The notes below the pieces were generated by a model. That model saw nothing but the letters and a program-made list of their open reading frames with translations. It had not been told where the DNA came from and made no database searches. A stretch of DNA of 64,000 bases from Cytobacillus firmus NBRC 15306. GTDB lineage: Bacteria > Bacillota > Bacilli > Bacillales > Cytobacillaceae. Each line of letters begins with the position of its first letter. The stretch's first letter is position 1. Location of the stretch: positions 36,114-100,113 of the forward strand of contig NZ_BCUY01000006.1 in assembly GCF_001591465.1 (NCBI RefSeq). The letters run 5' to 3'. This document shows, one piece after another, positions 24,466 to 32,929 of this stretch. Position numbers and translations under genes: made by a program.

Positions 24466-25602
24466 ATGAAACAGGCAGTGCATTTTGGAGCAGGAAACAT
24501 AGGAAGAGGATTTATCGGAGCATTATTTTCACAGTCAGGCTACCATGTGACATTTGTCGATATTGCTGAAGGGATTATCAACCAATTAAACGAAGAAAAA
24601 CAATATAAAGTGATACTGGCTGCAGATGAACAGGAAAGCTTAATCATTGAAAATGTGTCAGGATTGAACAATCTGACGCAGGAGGCTGAAGTGATTGAGG
24701 CCATTAAACAGGCTGATTTCTTAACGACAGCCATTGGGCCCAATATCCTTCCGCGGATTGCGCCGTTAATGGCGAAAGGCCTGGCTGCCAGAGCAGAAGC
24801 AGGAATTAACGAGAAGCTTTATGTCATCGCATGTGAAAATCAGATCTCGGCAACTGATTTATTAAAAGGATATATTTTGGAGAATCTGGAGAGCGGTATT
24901 AATCTTGAGAATGTATCATTCTTAAACTCCGCTGTTGACCGGATTGTCCCTATTCAAAACAATCAGGGATCACTCGATGTTCTGGTTGAACCGTACCATG
25001 AATGGGTTGTCGAAACAACTGAAGACATTCCGCATATTGAAGGAATGAAGATTGTTCCGGAGCTTGCGCCGTTTATCGAAAGAAAGCTGTTCACGGTTAA
25101 CACAGGACATGCGGTTATTGCGTACTTCGGCTACCTGGCAGGGAAAGAAACCATCGACCAGACACTTGCTGACGGGGACATTTACAAGCAGGTGCAGGCA
25201 ACACTAGGCGAAACAGGTGCCTATTTAATAGATCGCTATGATCTGAATCCGGACGAACATCAGAAATATATCGATAAAATTATCGGCCGTTTTGAGAATG
25301 CCCGCCTGAATGACGGTGTCACGCGAGTCGGCCGTTCACCAATAAGGAAGCTTGGACCTGAAGACAGACTGGTCCGCCCGGCACTGCAGGCCCAAAAAGC
25401 AGGTTTATCTTACACAAACCTCGCAAAAGCTATTGCTGCGGCGCTATTGTTTGATAGCAGGGAAGATGACGAAGCGGTAAAACTCCAGGAGATGATTCAA
25501 GACAACGGAGTGCAGTTTGTGCTGAAAGAAGTTTGCGGACTGGAAGAATCAGGCGAGCTTGCTAAAGAAGTACTGAAACAGTATGAATTGTTGAAAAAAT
25601 AA
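24466..25602 (+). CDS. mtlD: Mannitol-1-phosphate 5-dehydrogenase
   Basis: 378 residues. N-terminal NAD-binding motif VHFGAGNIGRGFIGALF, then the polyol dehydrogenase core with KLFTVNTGHAVIAYFGYLAG near residue 205, which holds the catalytic lysine and asparagine region. It oxidises mannitol-1-phosphate to fructose-6-phosphate. It starts 12 bp after mtlR and ends at a terminator, closing the operon. Confidence 0.95.
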   Translation: MKQAVHFGAGNIGRGFIGALFSQSGYHVTFVDIAEGIINQLNEEKQYKVILAADEQESLIIENVSGLNNLTQEAEVIEAIKQADFLTTAIGPNILPRIAPLMAKGLAARAEAGINEKLYVIACENQISATDLLKGYILENLESGINLENVSFLNSAVDRIVPIQNNQGSLDVLVEPYHEWVVETTEDIPHIEGMKIVPELAPFIERKLFTVNTGHAVIAYFGYLAGKETIDQTLADGDIYKQVQATLGETGAYLIDRYDLNPDEHQKYIDKIIGRFENARLNDGVTRVGRSPIRKLGPEDRLVRPALQAQKAGLSYTNLAKAIAAALLFDSREDDEAVKLQEMIQDNGVQFVLKEVCGLEESGELAKEVLKQYELLKK

Positions 25603-25610
25603 ATGGATTT

Positions 25611-25644
25611 AAGGCTGCTGAAATGTTCGGCAGCCTTATTTTTT
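25611..25644 (+). terminator. Terminator of the mannitol operon
   Basis: 8-bp stem AAGGCTGC / GCAGCCTT followed by ATTTTTTG. Confidence 0.88.
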
Positions 25645-25670
25645 GTGGGATTTTCGGTGGGTGGAAAATA

Positions 25671-25960
25671 GGTTTCATGGAGGGGTCATGAGGACCAAAA
25701 TGGGTGGAGAGGTGATGAAATGGTCGTCATGGAGGGCTCATGAGACCCAAAAGGGTTGGAGAGCGGAGAAACTGGTCTCCATGGAGAGCTCATGAGGCCC
25801 AAAGTGGGTTGGGTGCAGAGGAAATGGTCGTTATGGAGGGCTCATGAGACCCAAAAGGGTTGGAGAGCGGAGAAACTGGTCTCCATGGAGAGCTTATGAG
25901 GCCCAAAGTGGTTTGAGTGCGGAGGAAATGGTCGCCATGAAGGACTCATGAGACCCAAAA
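25671..25960. repeat. 52-bp tandem array with alternating unit types (104-bp dimer)
   Basis: Units begin at about 25671 (50 bp), 25721, 25773, 25825, 25877 and 25929 (partial). Units 2 and 4 differ at about one base (TGGTCGT.ATGGAGGGCTC, GAGAGCGGAGAAAC). Units 3 and 5 form a second type (TGGTCTCCATGGAGAGC, GCCCAAAGTGG) that differs from the first at many positions. No frame stays open with coding character. Confidence 0.85.
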
Positions 25961-26047
25961 TTCATGAAGTCCATAAATTCCGTCTTCATAAGGAGGCAAG
26001 GAGAATTGATCTCTGGTAATACAGACGAAATGCCGAATCAAGCCAGT

Positions 26048-26151
26048 AAAATGGGATTTAATCAAAGGAAATAAAGACGAAAACTCGGAGCTGTCTGTCA
26101 AAATGGGAGTTAATCAAAGGGAATAAAGACAAATCCCAAAGCCAATAATCA
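26048..26151. repeat. Second 52-bp repeat, two copies
   Basis: Two units starting at 26048 and 26100, each AAAATGGGA then TTAATCAAAGG and ATAAAGAC, exactly 52 bp apart; the second halves have diverged. The sequence is unrelated to the array 90 bp upstream but the period is the same. Around it, 25961-26047 and 26152-26280 show nothing further. Confidence 0.7.
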
Positions 26152-26283
26152 GAAGGGGTGTTAACCAGAAGCAGCAGCGCCGAAACAATGAGATTTTTTA
26201 ATACTGATGATAAATCAAAGTGTGCACTGGACAATGCTGTTTAACTTATATACTCGTTCTAAATATTAAATTTTCAAAAAATA

Positions 26284-26312
26284 TTGACAACTAATCTAAA
26301 AACAGATAAATT
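26284..26312 (+). promoter_or_regulatory. Probable promoter of the GntR gene
   Basis: TTGACA (26284-26289) and TAAATT (26307-26312) with 17-bp spacing, immediately before the candidate operator. Confidence 0.5.
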
Positions 26313-26323
26313 ATAAAATAATA

Positions 26324-26348
26324 TAAAGTTATAACATTATACTCTTTA
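26324..26348 (+). promoter_or_regulatory. Candidate GntR operator, autoregulatory
   Basis: TAAAGTTATAACATTATA with a CTCTTTA right end forms an imperfect palindrome 15 bp before the GntR start. It matches the sites at 27131 and 34017. Confidence 0.6.
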
Positions 26349-26363
26349 AAGGGAGATACATAA

Positions 26364-27083
26364 ATGCAGATAGATAAAAGTTTACATATACCCCTATATA
26401 GACAAGTAGAGCAGATTCTGGAAGAAAAAATCATTTCAGGCCAATGGGAGGTAGGGAGCCAGCTGCCGACTGAGCAGGAGCTGTCCGATCGATTCGATGT
26501 CAGCACCATTACGGTAAAAAGAGCTGTGATTGAGCTTGTGAATAAAGGTTATCTCTTCAGACAGCGAGGCAAGGGAACCTTTGTATCCGGAGCTGCTAAA
26601 GAGCAGGACCTCAATTCCATTATTTCGCTTTCCACCGGTTCGGAACAGGAACATCCGCATGAAATGCTGAGCTTTAAATATGAAACAGCAGGTTCTGAAA
26701 TTGCGCAGAAGTTAAGGATTGATCCTGAGGATGAGGTGATCAAAATTGAGAGATTAAAAGTGGAAAACAATGATCCTCTCGCACTGGAATATACTTATCT
26801 TCCAGCGGAGAAATGTCGGGGGCTTACACCTGAAATGATCAATAACGACTTAATTTTTAACATTTTAAAAAGCAGATTTCATATAGCGCTAAGCAGAGCT
26901 AAGGTATTTATCCGGCCCTATATTCTTCCTGAACACCAGGCCAGGCTGCTTCAGGTGGAACCGGGAACTCCTGTATTTGAGTGGGAGCGTACTACATACA
27001 CAAAGCAGGAGGATATTATAGAGTTTTCCAAGTTCTATATCCGCAGTGATAAAGAGGTTTACTATACAGAGGTTCAATTGTAA
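26364..27083 (+). CDS. GntR/HutC-family regulator
   Basis: 239 residues. Winged helix at residues 5-70 (IPLYRQVEQILEEKIISGQW, FDVSTITVKRAVIELVNKGY, RQRGKGTFV) followed by a UTRA ligand domain (residues 90-235; IKIERLKVENNDPLALEYTY). GAGATACAT precedes the ATG. A palindrome shared with the transport operon and a downstream gene marks it as the likely local regulator of the 26-35 kb catabolic block. The ligand is probably the transported substrate or a derivative. Confidence 0.85.
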   Translation: MQIDKSLHIPLYRQVEQILEEKIISGQWEVGSQLPTEQELSDRFDVSTITVKRAVIELVNKGYLFRQRGKGTFVSGAAKEQDLNSIISLSTGSEQEHPHEMLSFKYETAGSEIAQKLRIDPEDEVIKIERLKVENNDPLALEYTYLPAEKCRGLTPEMINNDLIFNILKSRFHIALSRAKVFIRPYILPEHQARLLQVEPGTPVFEWERTTYTKQEDIIEFSKFYIRSDKEVYYTEVQL

Positions 27084-27130
27084 AAAAGCACGCTAAAATC
27101 ACATATGGTCATTTCTGAATATAAAAGATA

Positions 27131-27154
27131 TAAAGTTATAATATTATATCTTTA
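27131..27154 (+). promoter_or_regulatory. Candidate GntR operator before the ABC transport operon
   Basis: TAAAGTTATAATATTATA followed by TCTTTA, a palindrome with one mismatched pair, 125 bp before the substrate-binding gene. Same core as 26324 and 34017. Confidence 0.65.
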
Positions 27155-27278
27155 TATTTTATATAAAAATTATAATCTCTTTAATTTAAAGCAAAAAGGA
27201 GGTATCGCTTTAACAAGTCTTCATCTTAGAACAGCTCCTTAAGTTCACAAAAGCAAAACTAAACGAGGGGGAAATGAG

Positions 27279-28364
27279 TTGAAAAAGAAAGCTTATTTGG
27301 TGTTATTGCTTTGTTTATTGCTTGTCACGGCTGCAGGATGCAGCGGCCAAACAGGAAGTTCTGCAGATGAAGGATCAGGAAAAAGTGATGAAAAGACACT
27401 TGTCTTAGCGGCATATGGAGGAAGCTATGAGCAAAAGATGAAGGAGGACTTGATCCCTAAGTTTGAGAAAGAGCATGGCGTAAAGGTGAAATATATTACG
27501 GGAAGCTCTGTTGATACCTTATCCAAGCTTCAGGCACAAAAGGATAATCCTCAAATTGATGTGGCATTCCTTGATGATGGTCCTCAAGCTCAGGCAAAGG
27601 CGTTTGGATTGCTGGCGCCATTGGATGAGAGTGTGGTTACGAATCTGGCAGATGTCTATGATATTGCAAAAGACAAAGATAATGTCGGTGTAGGATTTGG
27701 AATCATTTCAACCGGCTTGGCTTATAACAAGGATGTCTTCGAACAGAATGGCTGGGAACCGCCTGCATCATGGAATGATTTGGCCGATCCAAAGTTTAAA
27801 GGAAAACTAGTATTGCCATCCATTGCCAATACGTACGGAGTTCATTTTCTTCTTATGACAGCAATTACCAATGGAGGAAGTGAAGAGAATATTGAACCAG
27901 GTTTTAAAAAGATGAAGGAAATTGCCCAAAATGCCATTACTTTTGATAAAACAGCCGATGTTTCCAATTACTTCCTCCAGGGACAGACAGTTGCCAGTGC
28001 ATGGGGAAGCAGCCGGGTGTTTACCCTTCAGGACAGCGGATTCCCGATTGAGTATGTCATTCCGGAAGAAGGGGCTCCGGCCTTGATGGCCACCGTTAGT
28101 GTGGTGAAGGATGCTCCAAATGGGGATCTTGCACAGGAATTTGTCAATTTCGTTTTGGATGAAGAAGCACAGCTTCTATTTGCCAACTCCTTGTTTGACG
28201 GTCCGGTTAATAAGAATGTGAAGCTTGAAGGAGACATCGTCGATAAAGTGGCTTATGGGGAAGAGGAGATTGCCAAATTGATCAAAGTCGACTGGGAAAC
28301 TGTTAATGCAAAACGGGCTGAGTGGACAGAACGGGCCAATAAAGAAATCGAAGTAGCCCATTAA
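27279..28364 (+). CDS. PotD-type ABC substrate-binding lipoprotein
   Basis: 361 residues, TTG start behind GAGGGG. Signal peptide ends VTAAGC (lipid-modified Cys21). The mature chain is an extracellular-binding fold of the spermidine/putrescine/opine group: TLVLAAYGGSYEQKM, then FGIISTGLAYNKDVF and PASWNDLADPKFKGKL. Ligands of this group include polyamines, opines, 2-aminoethylphosphonate and iron. The flavin amine dehydrogenase genes downstream point to an amine, opine or imino acid. First gene of an operon reaching at least 34003. Confidence 0.85.
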   Translation: MKKKAYLVLLLCLLLVTAAGCSGQTGSSADEGSGKSDEKTLVLAAYGGSYEQKMKEDLIPKFEKEHGVKVKYITGSSVDTLSKLQAQKDNPQIDVAFLDDGPQAQAKAFGLLAPLDESVVTNLADVYDIAKDKDNVGVGFGIISTGLAYNKDVFEQNGWEPPASWNDLADPKFKGKLVLPSIANTYGVHFLLMTAITNGGSEENIEPGFKKMKEIAQNAITFDKTADVSNYFLQGQTVASAWGSSRVFTLQDSGFPIEYVIPEEGAPALMATVSVVKDAPNGDLAQEFVNFVLDEEAQLLFANSLFDGPVNKNVKLEGDIVDKVAYGEEEIAKLIKVDWETVNAKRAEWTERANKEIEVAH

Positions 28365-28380
28365 AAGAGAGGGGAAACGA

Positions 28381-29448
28381 ATGAGTTACTTAAGCCTGGA
28401 AAACGTGGTCAAGACATTTAATAAAACAGAAGTGGTTAAAAAGCTCAGCCTTGACATCCAAAAAGGGGAACTGGTCTCCTTTTTGGGGCCTTCGGGCTGT
28501 GGAAAAACAACAACGCTGAATATGATCGCAGGATTTTTAGAAGTGGATGGTGGGAAGATTGAAGTGGACGGGAAACCCGTTCACTTGCTTCCTCCCTATA
28601 AAAGAGAAATGGGCATGGTGTTCCAAAATTATGCTTTGTTTCCGCACATGACCGTTTTTGATAATGTCGCCTATGGGCTTAAGCTTCGAAAGGTGCCAAA
28701 AACTGAAATCAGCAAAAGGGTGCTTGAAGCATTGGAGATGGTTCGTCTGGATGGCTATGAAAAACGATATCCAAAAGAACTTTCCGGAGGACAGCAGCAG
28801 CGTGTATCATTGGCGAGGGCCCTGGTCATTAAACCGAAGGTGCTTCTCCTTGATGAACCGCTGAGCAATCTTGATGCCAAGCTCCGCCAGGAAATGCGTG
28901 AAGAAATTGTTGAAATCCAAAAGCAGGTGGGGATTACAACCATATTTGTCACACATGATCAGGAAGAAGCATTGGCCATTTCGGACCGGATCGCGGTCAT
29001 GTATGAAGGGCGGATTGAACAGGTTGATGATCCGGCTTCCATCTATAACCATCCAAAGACTGACTTTGTTTCTCAGTTTATAGGGGAAGTGAACCACATC
29101 CAGGGGAAAGTCCTTGAAACCTATGAAAATAAGAAATGCAAAATGCACTTCTTTGGGAATGAACAGATCGTTTCAGTTCCATCGGTGAAGAATTCCGAAG
29201 TTCACTTTTTCATCCGGCCTGAAAAAATCCAAATTGCATTAGCCGAATCAGATGAGTCTTTTCAAACCAGGGTGGAACGGAAAATGTTTCTTGGAGCCAA
29301 GACCAGATACATTTTGAAGGTGCAAGATCGTCATCTCATTGCAGATATTTCCAATACTGTTATAAATCCCACGGAAATAAAAGAAGGAAACAGTGTCTAC
29401 ACTTATTGGAACCCAGAAGACCTGCTGCCTTCGAGAATGGCGAGGTGA
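28381..29448 (+). CDS. PotA-type ABC transporter ATPase
   Basis: 355 residues. Walker A GPSGCGKTTT near residue 37, Q-loop FQNYALFPHM, signature LSGGQQQRV, Walker B VLLLDEPLSNLDAKL and switch His in FVTHDQEEAL, then a C-terminal TOBE domain (residues 280-350). Typical of spermidine/putrescine-class importers. It starts 16 bp after the binding protein and its stop lies 5 bp before the first permease. Confidence 0.9.
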   Translation: MSYLSLENVVKTFNKTEVVKKLSLDIQKGELVSFLGPSGCGKTTTLNMIAGFLEVDGGKIEVDGKPVHLLPPYKREMGMVFQNYALFPHMTVFDNVAYGLKLRKVPKTEISKRVLEALEMVRLDGYEKRYPKELSGGQQQRVSLARALVIKPKVLLLDEPLSNLDAKLRQEMREEIVEIQKQVGITTIFVTHDQEEALAISDRIAVMYEGRIEQVDDPASIYNHPKTDFVSQFIGEVNHIQGKVLETYENKKCKMHFFGNEQIVSVPSVKNSEVHFFIRPEKIQIALAESDESFQTRVERKMFLGAKTRYILKVQDRHLIADISNTVINPTEIKEGNSVYTYWNPEDLLPSRMAR

Positions 29449-29453
29449 CTCAC

Positions 29454-30362
29454 ATGCAAGCCGGAATCGGAACGGAACATGACTTATTGCTTCAGCAAAA
29501 GAAAAAGAATATGAATAAAAAACGGCTTGATACGTGGCTGCTTTTACTTCCGACGCTGGGAATCTTCATTTTCTTCTTTTTGCTGCCATTGTTTTTCTTA
29601 TTTATGACAAGCTTTAAAAATTTTGATGCCAGCACAGGAGTGGGAAATGAATGGACGCTCCAGAACTACATCAAGTTCATGTCAGATCCTTTTTATCTTG
29701 GGGTGGTTTGGCGCACTGTAAAAATCGCACTTTTAACAACATTGATCACTATCATTATCTCTTACCCGGTAGCTTTTCAGATTTCAAGATCAAAAGGAAG
29801 AGCCAGAAATTATTTGACCCTCCTGGTGCTTTCCCCGCTTCTGATCAGCATGGTTATCAGCTGGGTGATTCTTTTATCAAACAATGGTGTAGTCAACACT
29901 ACACTATTAAAGATGGGCTGGATTGATCAGCCTTTAACCCTCTTATACACCGAATTGAGTGTGGTCATCGGGATGGTGCATGTTCTTTTCCCGTACATGG
30001 TGCTGAGCATCATGGGATCTCTTGAAAAAATAGACCCTTCTGTCATCAGAGCCTCGCAGAACCTTGGGGCCAGCTCCTTCAGAACTTTCTTTTCCATTTT
30101 GCTCCCGTTAACCTTGCCTGGTGTTTTTGCAGGTTCCGTAATGGTATTCAGCTTAAGCGTCAGCTCATTTGTTACACCAGCCATTCTTGGCGGTCCGCAG
30201 GTGAAGGTTATGTCCTATTTAACGTATGAACAGGTAGCTGTCATGCTGAACTGGCCGTATGGAGGCGCAATCGGCTTCCTGCTGATCCTGATTGCCACCA
30301 TTACCATCATCGCATACAGCAAAATCCTTGCCAGGTCTGAGAAAGGAGTGGCCATACAATGA
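29454..30362 (+). CDS. PotB-type ABC permease
   Basis: 302 residues from ATG 29454, set by a GAGGTGA site overlapping the previous stop; a longer frame reaches back into the ATPase gene but is not expected to be used. Six membrane helices and the EAA loop in RASQNLGASSFRTFFSILLP near residue 215. Pairs with the next permease, whose ATG overlaps its stop. Confidence 0.88.
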   Translation: MQAGIGTEHDLLLQQKKKNMNKKRLDTWLLLLPTLGIFIFFFLLPLFFLFMTSFKNFDASTGVGNEWTLQNYIKFMSDPFYLGVVWRTVKIALLTTLITIIISYPVAFQISRSKGRARNYLTLLVLSPLLISMVISWVILLSNNGVVNTTLLKMGWIDQPLTLLYTELSVVIGMVHVLFPYMVLSIMGSLEKIDPSVIRASQNLGASSFRTFFSILLPLTLPGVFAGSVMVFSLSVSSFVTPAILGGPQVKVMSYLTYEQVAVMLNWPYGGAIGFLLILIATITIIAYSKILARSEKGVAIQ

Positions 30363-31159
30363 GCAGGAAGCTGCCCAAGTATTTCTTTAACTTTGTTTGT
30401 TTACTGGTTTATATTTTCCTGCTGGCTCCAATCGTGGTTGTATTGCTTTCCTCGTTAACAACTACCGAATACATTGTATTTCCGCCAGAAGGCCTGACCC
30501 TCAGATGGTACACAGAATTAATTGAACATCCTGAATTTATGCAGTCGTTTACACTGAGCATAATTGTGGCGTTAGGAACTGCCATTATTGCCACTGCCAT
30601 TGGCACTTTGGCTTCACTTGCGTTCGTCCGGCGCCAATTTAAAGGGAAGACAGCGATTGTTCAATTAGTGGGTTCGCCTCTCTTGATTCCATCGGTCGTG
30701 TTTGGTGTGGCCCTCTTGCAGTTTTACTCATGGATTGGTTTGGCTGCGAGCCCGCTTGCATTGATTTTGGGTCACATCATCTTAACGGTTCCTTTTGTGA
30801 TGCGCCTGGTTGTTGCAAGCTTAGTAGGTTTTGACCGTTCTATCGAACAAGCAGCCCTGAACCTCGGAGCAGGACCGATGAAAGTTTTCTTTCAAATCAC
30901 TCTGCCGATCATTAAATCAGGCGTGATAGCCGGCGCCATTTTTGCCTTTATCACTTCATTTGATGATTTAACAGTTGCTTTATTCATTGTCAGCACCGAC
31001 GTTGTCACACTCCCTGTACGAATCTACACATATATGCAATACCAATATGATCCGATCATTACATCCGTATCAAGCATCATGATTCTTTTCACTGTCGTAT
31101 TAATGCTCATAATTGAAAGAGTCCTTGGTGTTGGGAAAGTGTTTTCCTCGAAAAATTAG
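30359..31159 (+). CDS. PotC-type ABC permease
   Basis: 266 residues, six helices, EAA loop EQAALNLGAGPMKVFFQITL near residue 165. Starts within the ATGA overlap with the upstream permease gene. Together with genes 27279-30362 this forms a complete four-gene importer. Confidence 0.88.
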   Translation: MSRKLPKYFFNFVCLLVYIFLLAPIVVVLLSSLTTTEYIVFPPEGLTLRWYTELIEHPEFMQSFTLSIIVALGTAIIATAIGTLASLAFVRRQFKGKTAIVQLVGSPLLIPSVVFGVALLQFYSWIGLAASPLALILGHIILTVPFVMRLVVASLVGFDRSIEQAALNLGAGPMKVFFQITLPIIKSGVIAGAIFAFITSFDDLTVALFIVSTDVVTLPVRIYTYMQYQYDPIITSVSSIMILFTVVLMLIIERVLGVGKVFSSKN

Positions 31160-31174
31160 ATAGGAGAGGTCTTT

Positions 31175-31498
31175 ATGCACATTGAGAAACATCCCGTTCT
31201 CGGCAGGCAGCTTCACAAGCCTGTAACCATTTATTTCAATGACCAGCCATATCAGGCCTACGCGCAGCAATCTGTCGCTGCAGCGTTAATGGCAAACGGA
31301 ATTAAGAAATTGGGTGTCAGCCGGAAGCTGGTCCAATCAAGAGGATTATTCTGCTCGCGCGGAAGATGCTGCAGCTGCTATATGACCATTGATGGTGAGG
31401 ACCATGTACGAAGCTGCATGACAGAAGTTGAAGATGGAATGAGAATAAACTCTAATATGGATGACCCCGAGGTAAGGAGGGAAATTAATGCAGACTGA
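31175..31498 (+). CDS. HcnA/OoxA-like [2Fe-2S] ferredoxin subunit
   Basis: 107 residues. Plant-type ferredoxin ligands are visible in LFCSRGRCCSCYMTI and the later VRSCM. Proteins of this size form the small iron-sulfur subunit of HcnABC, opine oxidases and D-hydroxyproline dehydrogenases, passing electrons between flavin subunits. The next gene overlaps its 3' end by 11 bp (31488-31498), so the two are probably translated together. Confidence 0.82.
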   Translation: MHIEKHPVLGRQLHKPVTIYFNDQPYQAYAQQSVAAALMANGIKKLGVSRKLVQSRGLFCSRGRCCSCYMTIDGEDHVRSCMTEVEDGMRINSNMDDPEVRREINAD

Positions 31499-32567
31499 TG
31501 TACTGATCATTGGTGGCGGTCCTGCAGGCTTATCGGCAGCAATTGAGGCGGCATCAAGGGGGCTTGATGTAACCATTGTTGACGAAGCTAACCAGCTTGG
31601 CGGGCAGCTAAACCAGCAGACTCAAGAGCTGCGTCCGCTTCCTTCTATATATGAATCCATGCGCGGCTTTGAATTGGCACATAAACTAATCGAGCAGATT
31701 AAGGATTATAATGTGAGGCAGCTCCTGAATCACCGTGTTGTCGGATTTTACGCTGATGGAAGTGCCGGAATTACCGATGAAGAAAATGTATTTCCTGTAA
31801 ATGCAAAAAAGATTATAGTGGCTTCCGGAGCAGCTGAAAAGGCTGTTGCTTTTCCAAAATGGACCATGCCGGGGATTATGACAATCGGTGCTGCACAGAC
31901 ATTGATCAATCGTGATTTTGTGATGCCTGGGAGAGAAGCTGTGATTGTGGGCTCCAGTGATTTTGCCATGGAAACGGCCATACAGCTGATGGATGTGGGC
32001 ATTCGGGTGAAAGCAATCATAGAAAAACAAAGCGGAACTGCAGCAAAAGAGCAGGAAAAAGTGAGTGAACTGACGCGAAAAGGAATTCCATTTTATTTTA
32101 ATAGTTTTATAAAAGAAGCAAGAGGAAATGGGCAGGTGGAACAGATTGATGTTGCGCTGCCGGATGAAGTCATTACCCTGAATGTGGACCTCGTTTGTAT
32201 GGATGGGGGCAGGGCACCCATACTGGATGTTTTTTATCAGCTGGGCTGTTCCTTTGGATTTCAAGAAGAGCTGGGCGGCTGGGTTCCGCAATATAATAAT
32301 AGATTACAAACCGATAGGGAAGATGTATTCATAGCCGGGAATGCAGCTGGCATCAGTACTCATGGTCCGCTGCTTTTAACAGGAATGATTGCCGGCATCA
32401 GTGCAAGTGAAGAACTGCAGGCAATCAGCCATGCAGAGGCCCATGAGATGAGAGAGGCACTTTGGAAAGAACTCGGATTATTGGAGTACAAAGAAGTGTA
32501 CAGCGGAAGGGTCAAGCATCTTGAGAACTTCGCAAGCCCAGTGCTGAAAGATCAATTTATCTCCTAG
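31488..32567 (+). CDS. HcnB/OoxA-like FAD/NAD(P)-binding oxidoreductase subunit
   Basis: 359 residues. FAD motif DVLIIGGGPAGLSAAIEA at the start, second dinucleotide motif around residue 145 (GREAVIVGSSDFAMETAI) and the closing FAD segment FIAGNAAGISTHGPLLLTG. HcnB/opine-oxidase A subunits usually end in a BFD-like [2Fe-2S] domain; here the chain stops before it, and the following gene encodes that domain alone. Overlaps the ferredoxin gene. Confidence 0.85.
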   Translation: MQTDVLIIGGGPAGLSAAIEAASRGLDVTIVDEANQLGGQLNQQTQELRPLPSIYESMRGFELAHKLIEQIKDYNVRQLLNHRVVGFYADGSAGITDEENVFPVNAKKIIVASGAAEKAVAFPKWTMPGIMTIGAAQTLINRDFVMPGREAVIVGSSDFAMETAIQLMDVGIRVKAIIEKQSGTAAKEQEKVSELTRKGIPFYFNSFIKEARGNGQVEQIDVALPDEVITLNVDLVCMDGGRAPILDVFYQLGCSFGFQEELGGWVPQYNNRLQTDREDVFIAGNAAGISTHGPLLLTGMIAGISASEELQAISHAEAHEMREALWKELGLLEYKEVYSGRVKHLENFASPVLKDQFIS

Positions 32568-32596
32568 ATAGGAAAAGAGAGAAGAAGGTGAATAAG

Positions 32597-32929
32597 TTGG
32601 ATGATAAATCGACGATCATCTGCCGATGTGAAGAAATCAGCTGTGAAGAAGTGGAAGAGGTTATCAGCAATGGAGGAAGGACCTTTGATGATGTGAAGAG
32701 GATTACCCGGTGCGGAATGGGTCCTTGCCAGGCTAAAATCTGCACCAGCCTGGTGGCAGAAATTATTCACCAGCAGACTGGGCTGTCACTTTCAGAGATT
32801 CCGCTGCCGAGAATGAGGATGCCTATATCCCCTATTAAGCTTGAAACACTGGCAACGAACAGTACCTCCTTTAGTGCGGTCAAGTCTGTTCTGGATGAGG
32901 TGGAATTGGAAGAAGGGAAGGTGAGGTAA
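32597..32929 (+). CDS. Stand-alone BFD-like [2Fe-2S] domain protein
   Basis: About 110 residues. Start set at TTG 32597 because AAGGTGA lies 5 bp before it; the GTG at 32588 is itself part of that site. Four cysteines in ICRCEEIS and RITRCGMGPCQAKIC follow the BFD/NirB cluster pattern. This is the domain normally fused to the C terminus of HcnB/SoxA-like subunits, here split off as its own gene between the two flavin subunits. Confidence 0.8.
   Translation: MDDKSTIICRCEEISCEEVEEVISNGGRTFDDVKRITRCGMGPCQAKICTSLVAEIIHQQTGLSLSEIPLPRMRMPISPIKLETLATNSTSFSAVKSVLDEVELEEGKVR

Noticed and set aside
25671..25960. Possible CRISPR array because of regular spacing
   Set aside because: The units are contiguous with no unique spacers, the repeats are imperfect and alternate, and no cas gene is present.
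31686..32291. 201-codon open frame antisense to the HcnB-like gene
   Set aside because: It lies wholly within a well-supported coding gene, has no ribosome site and no family motifs.
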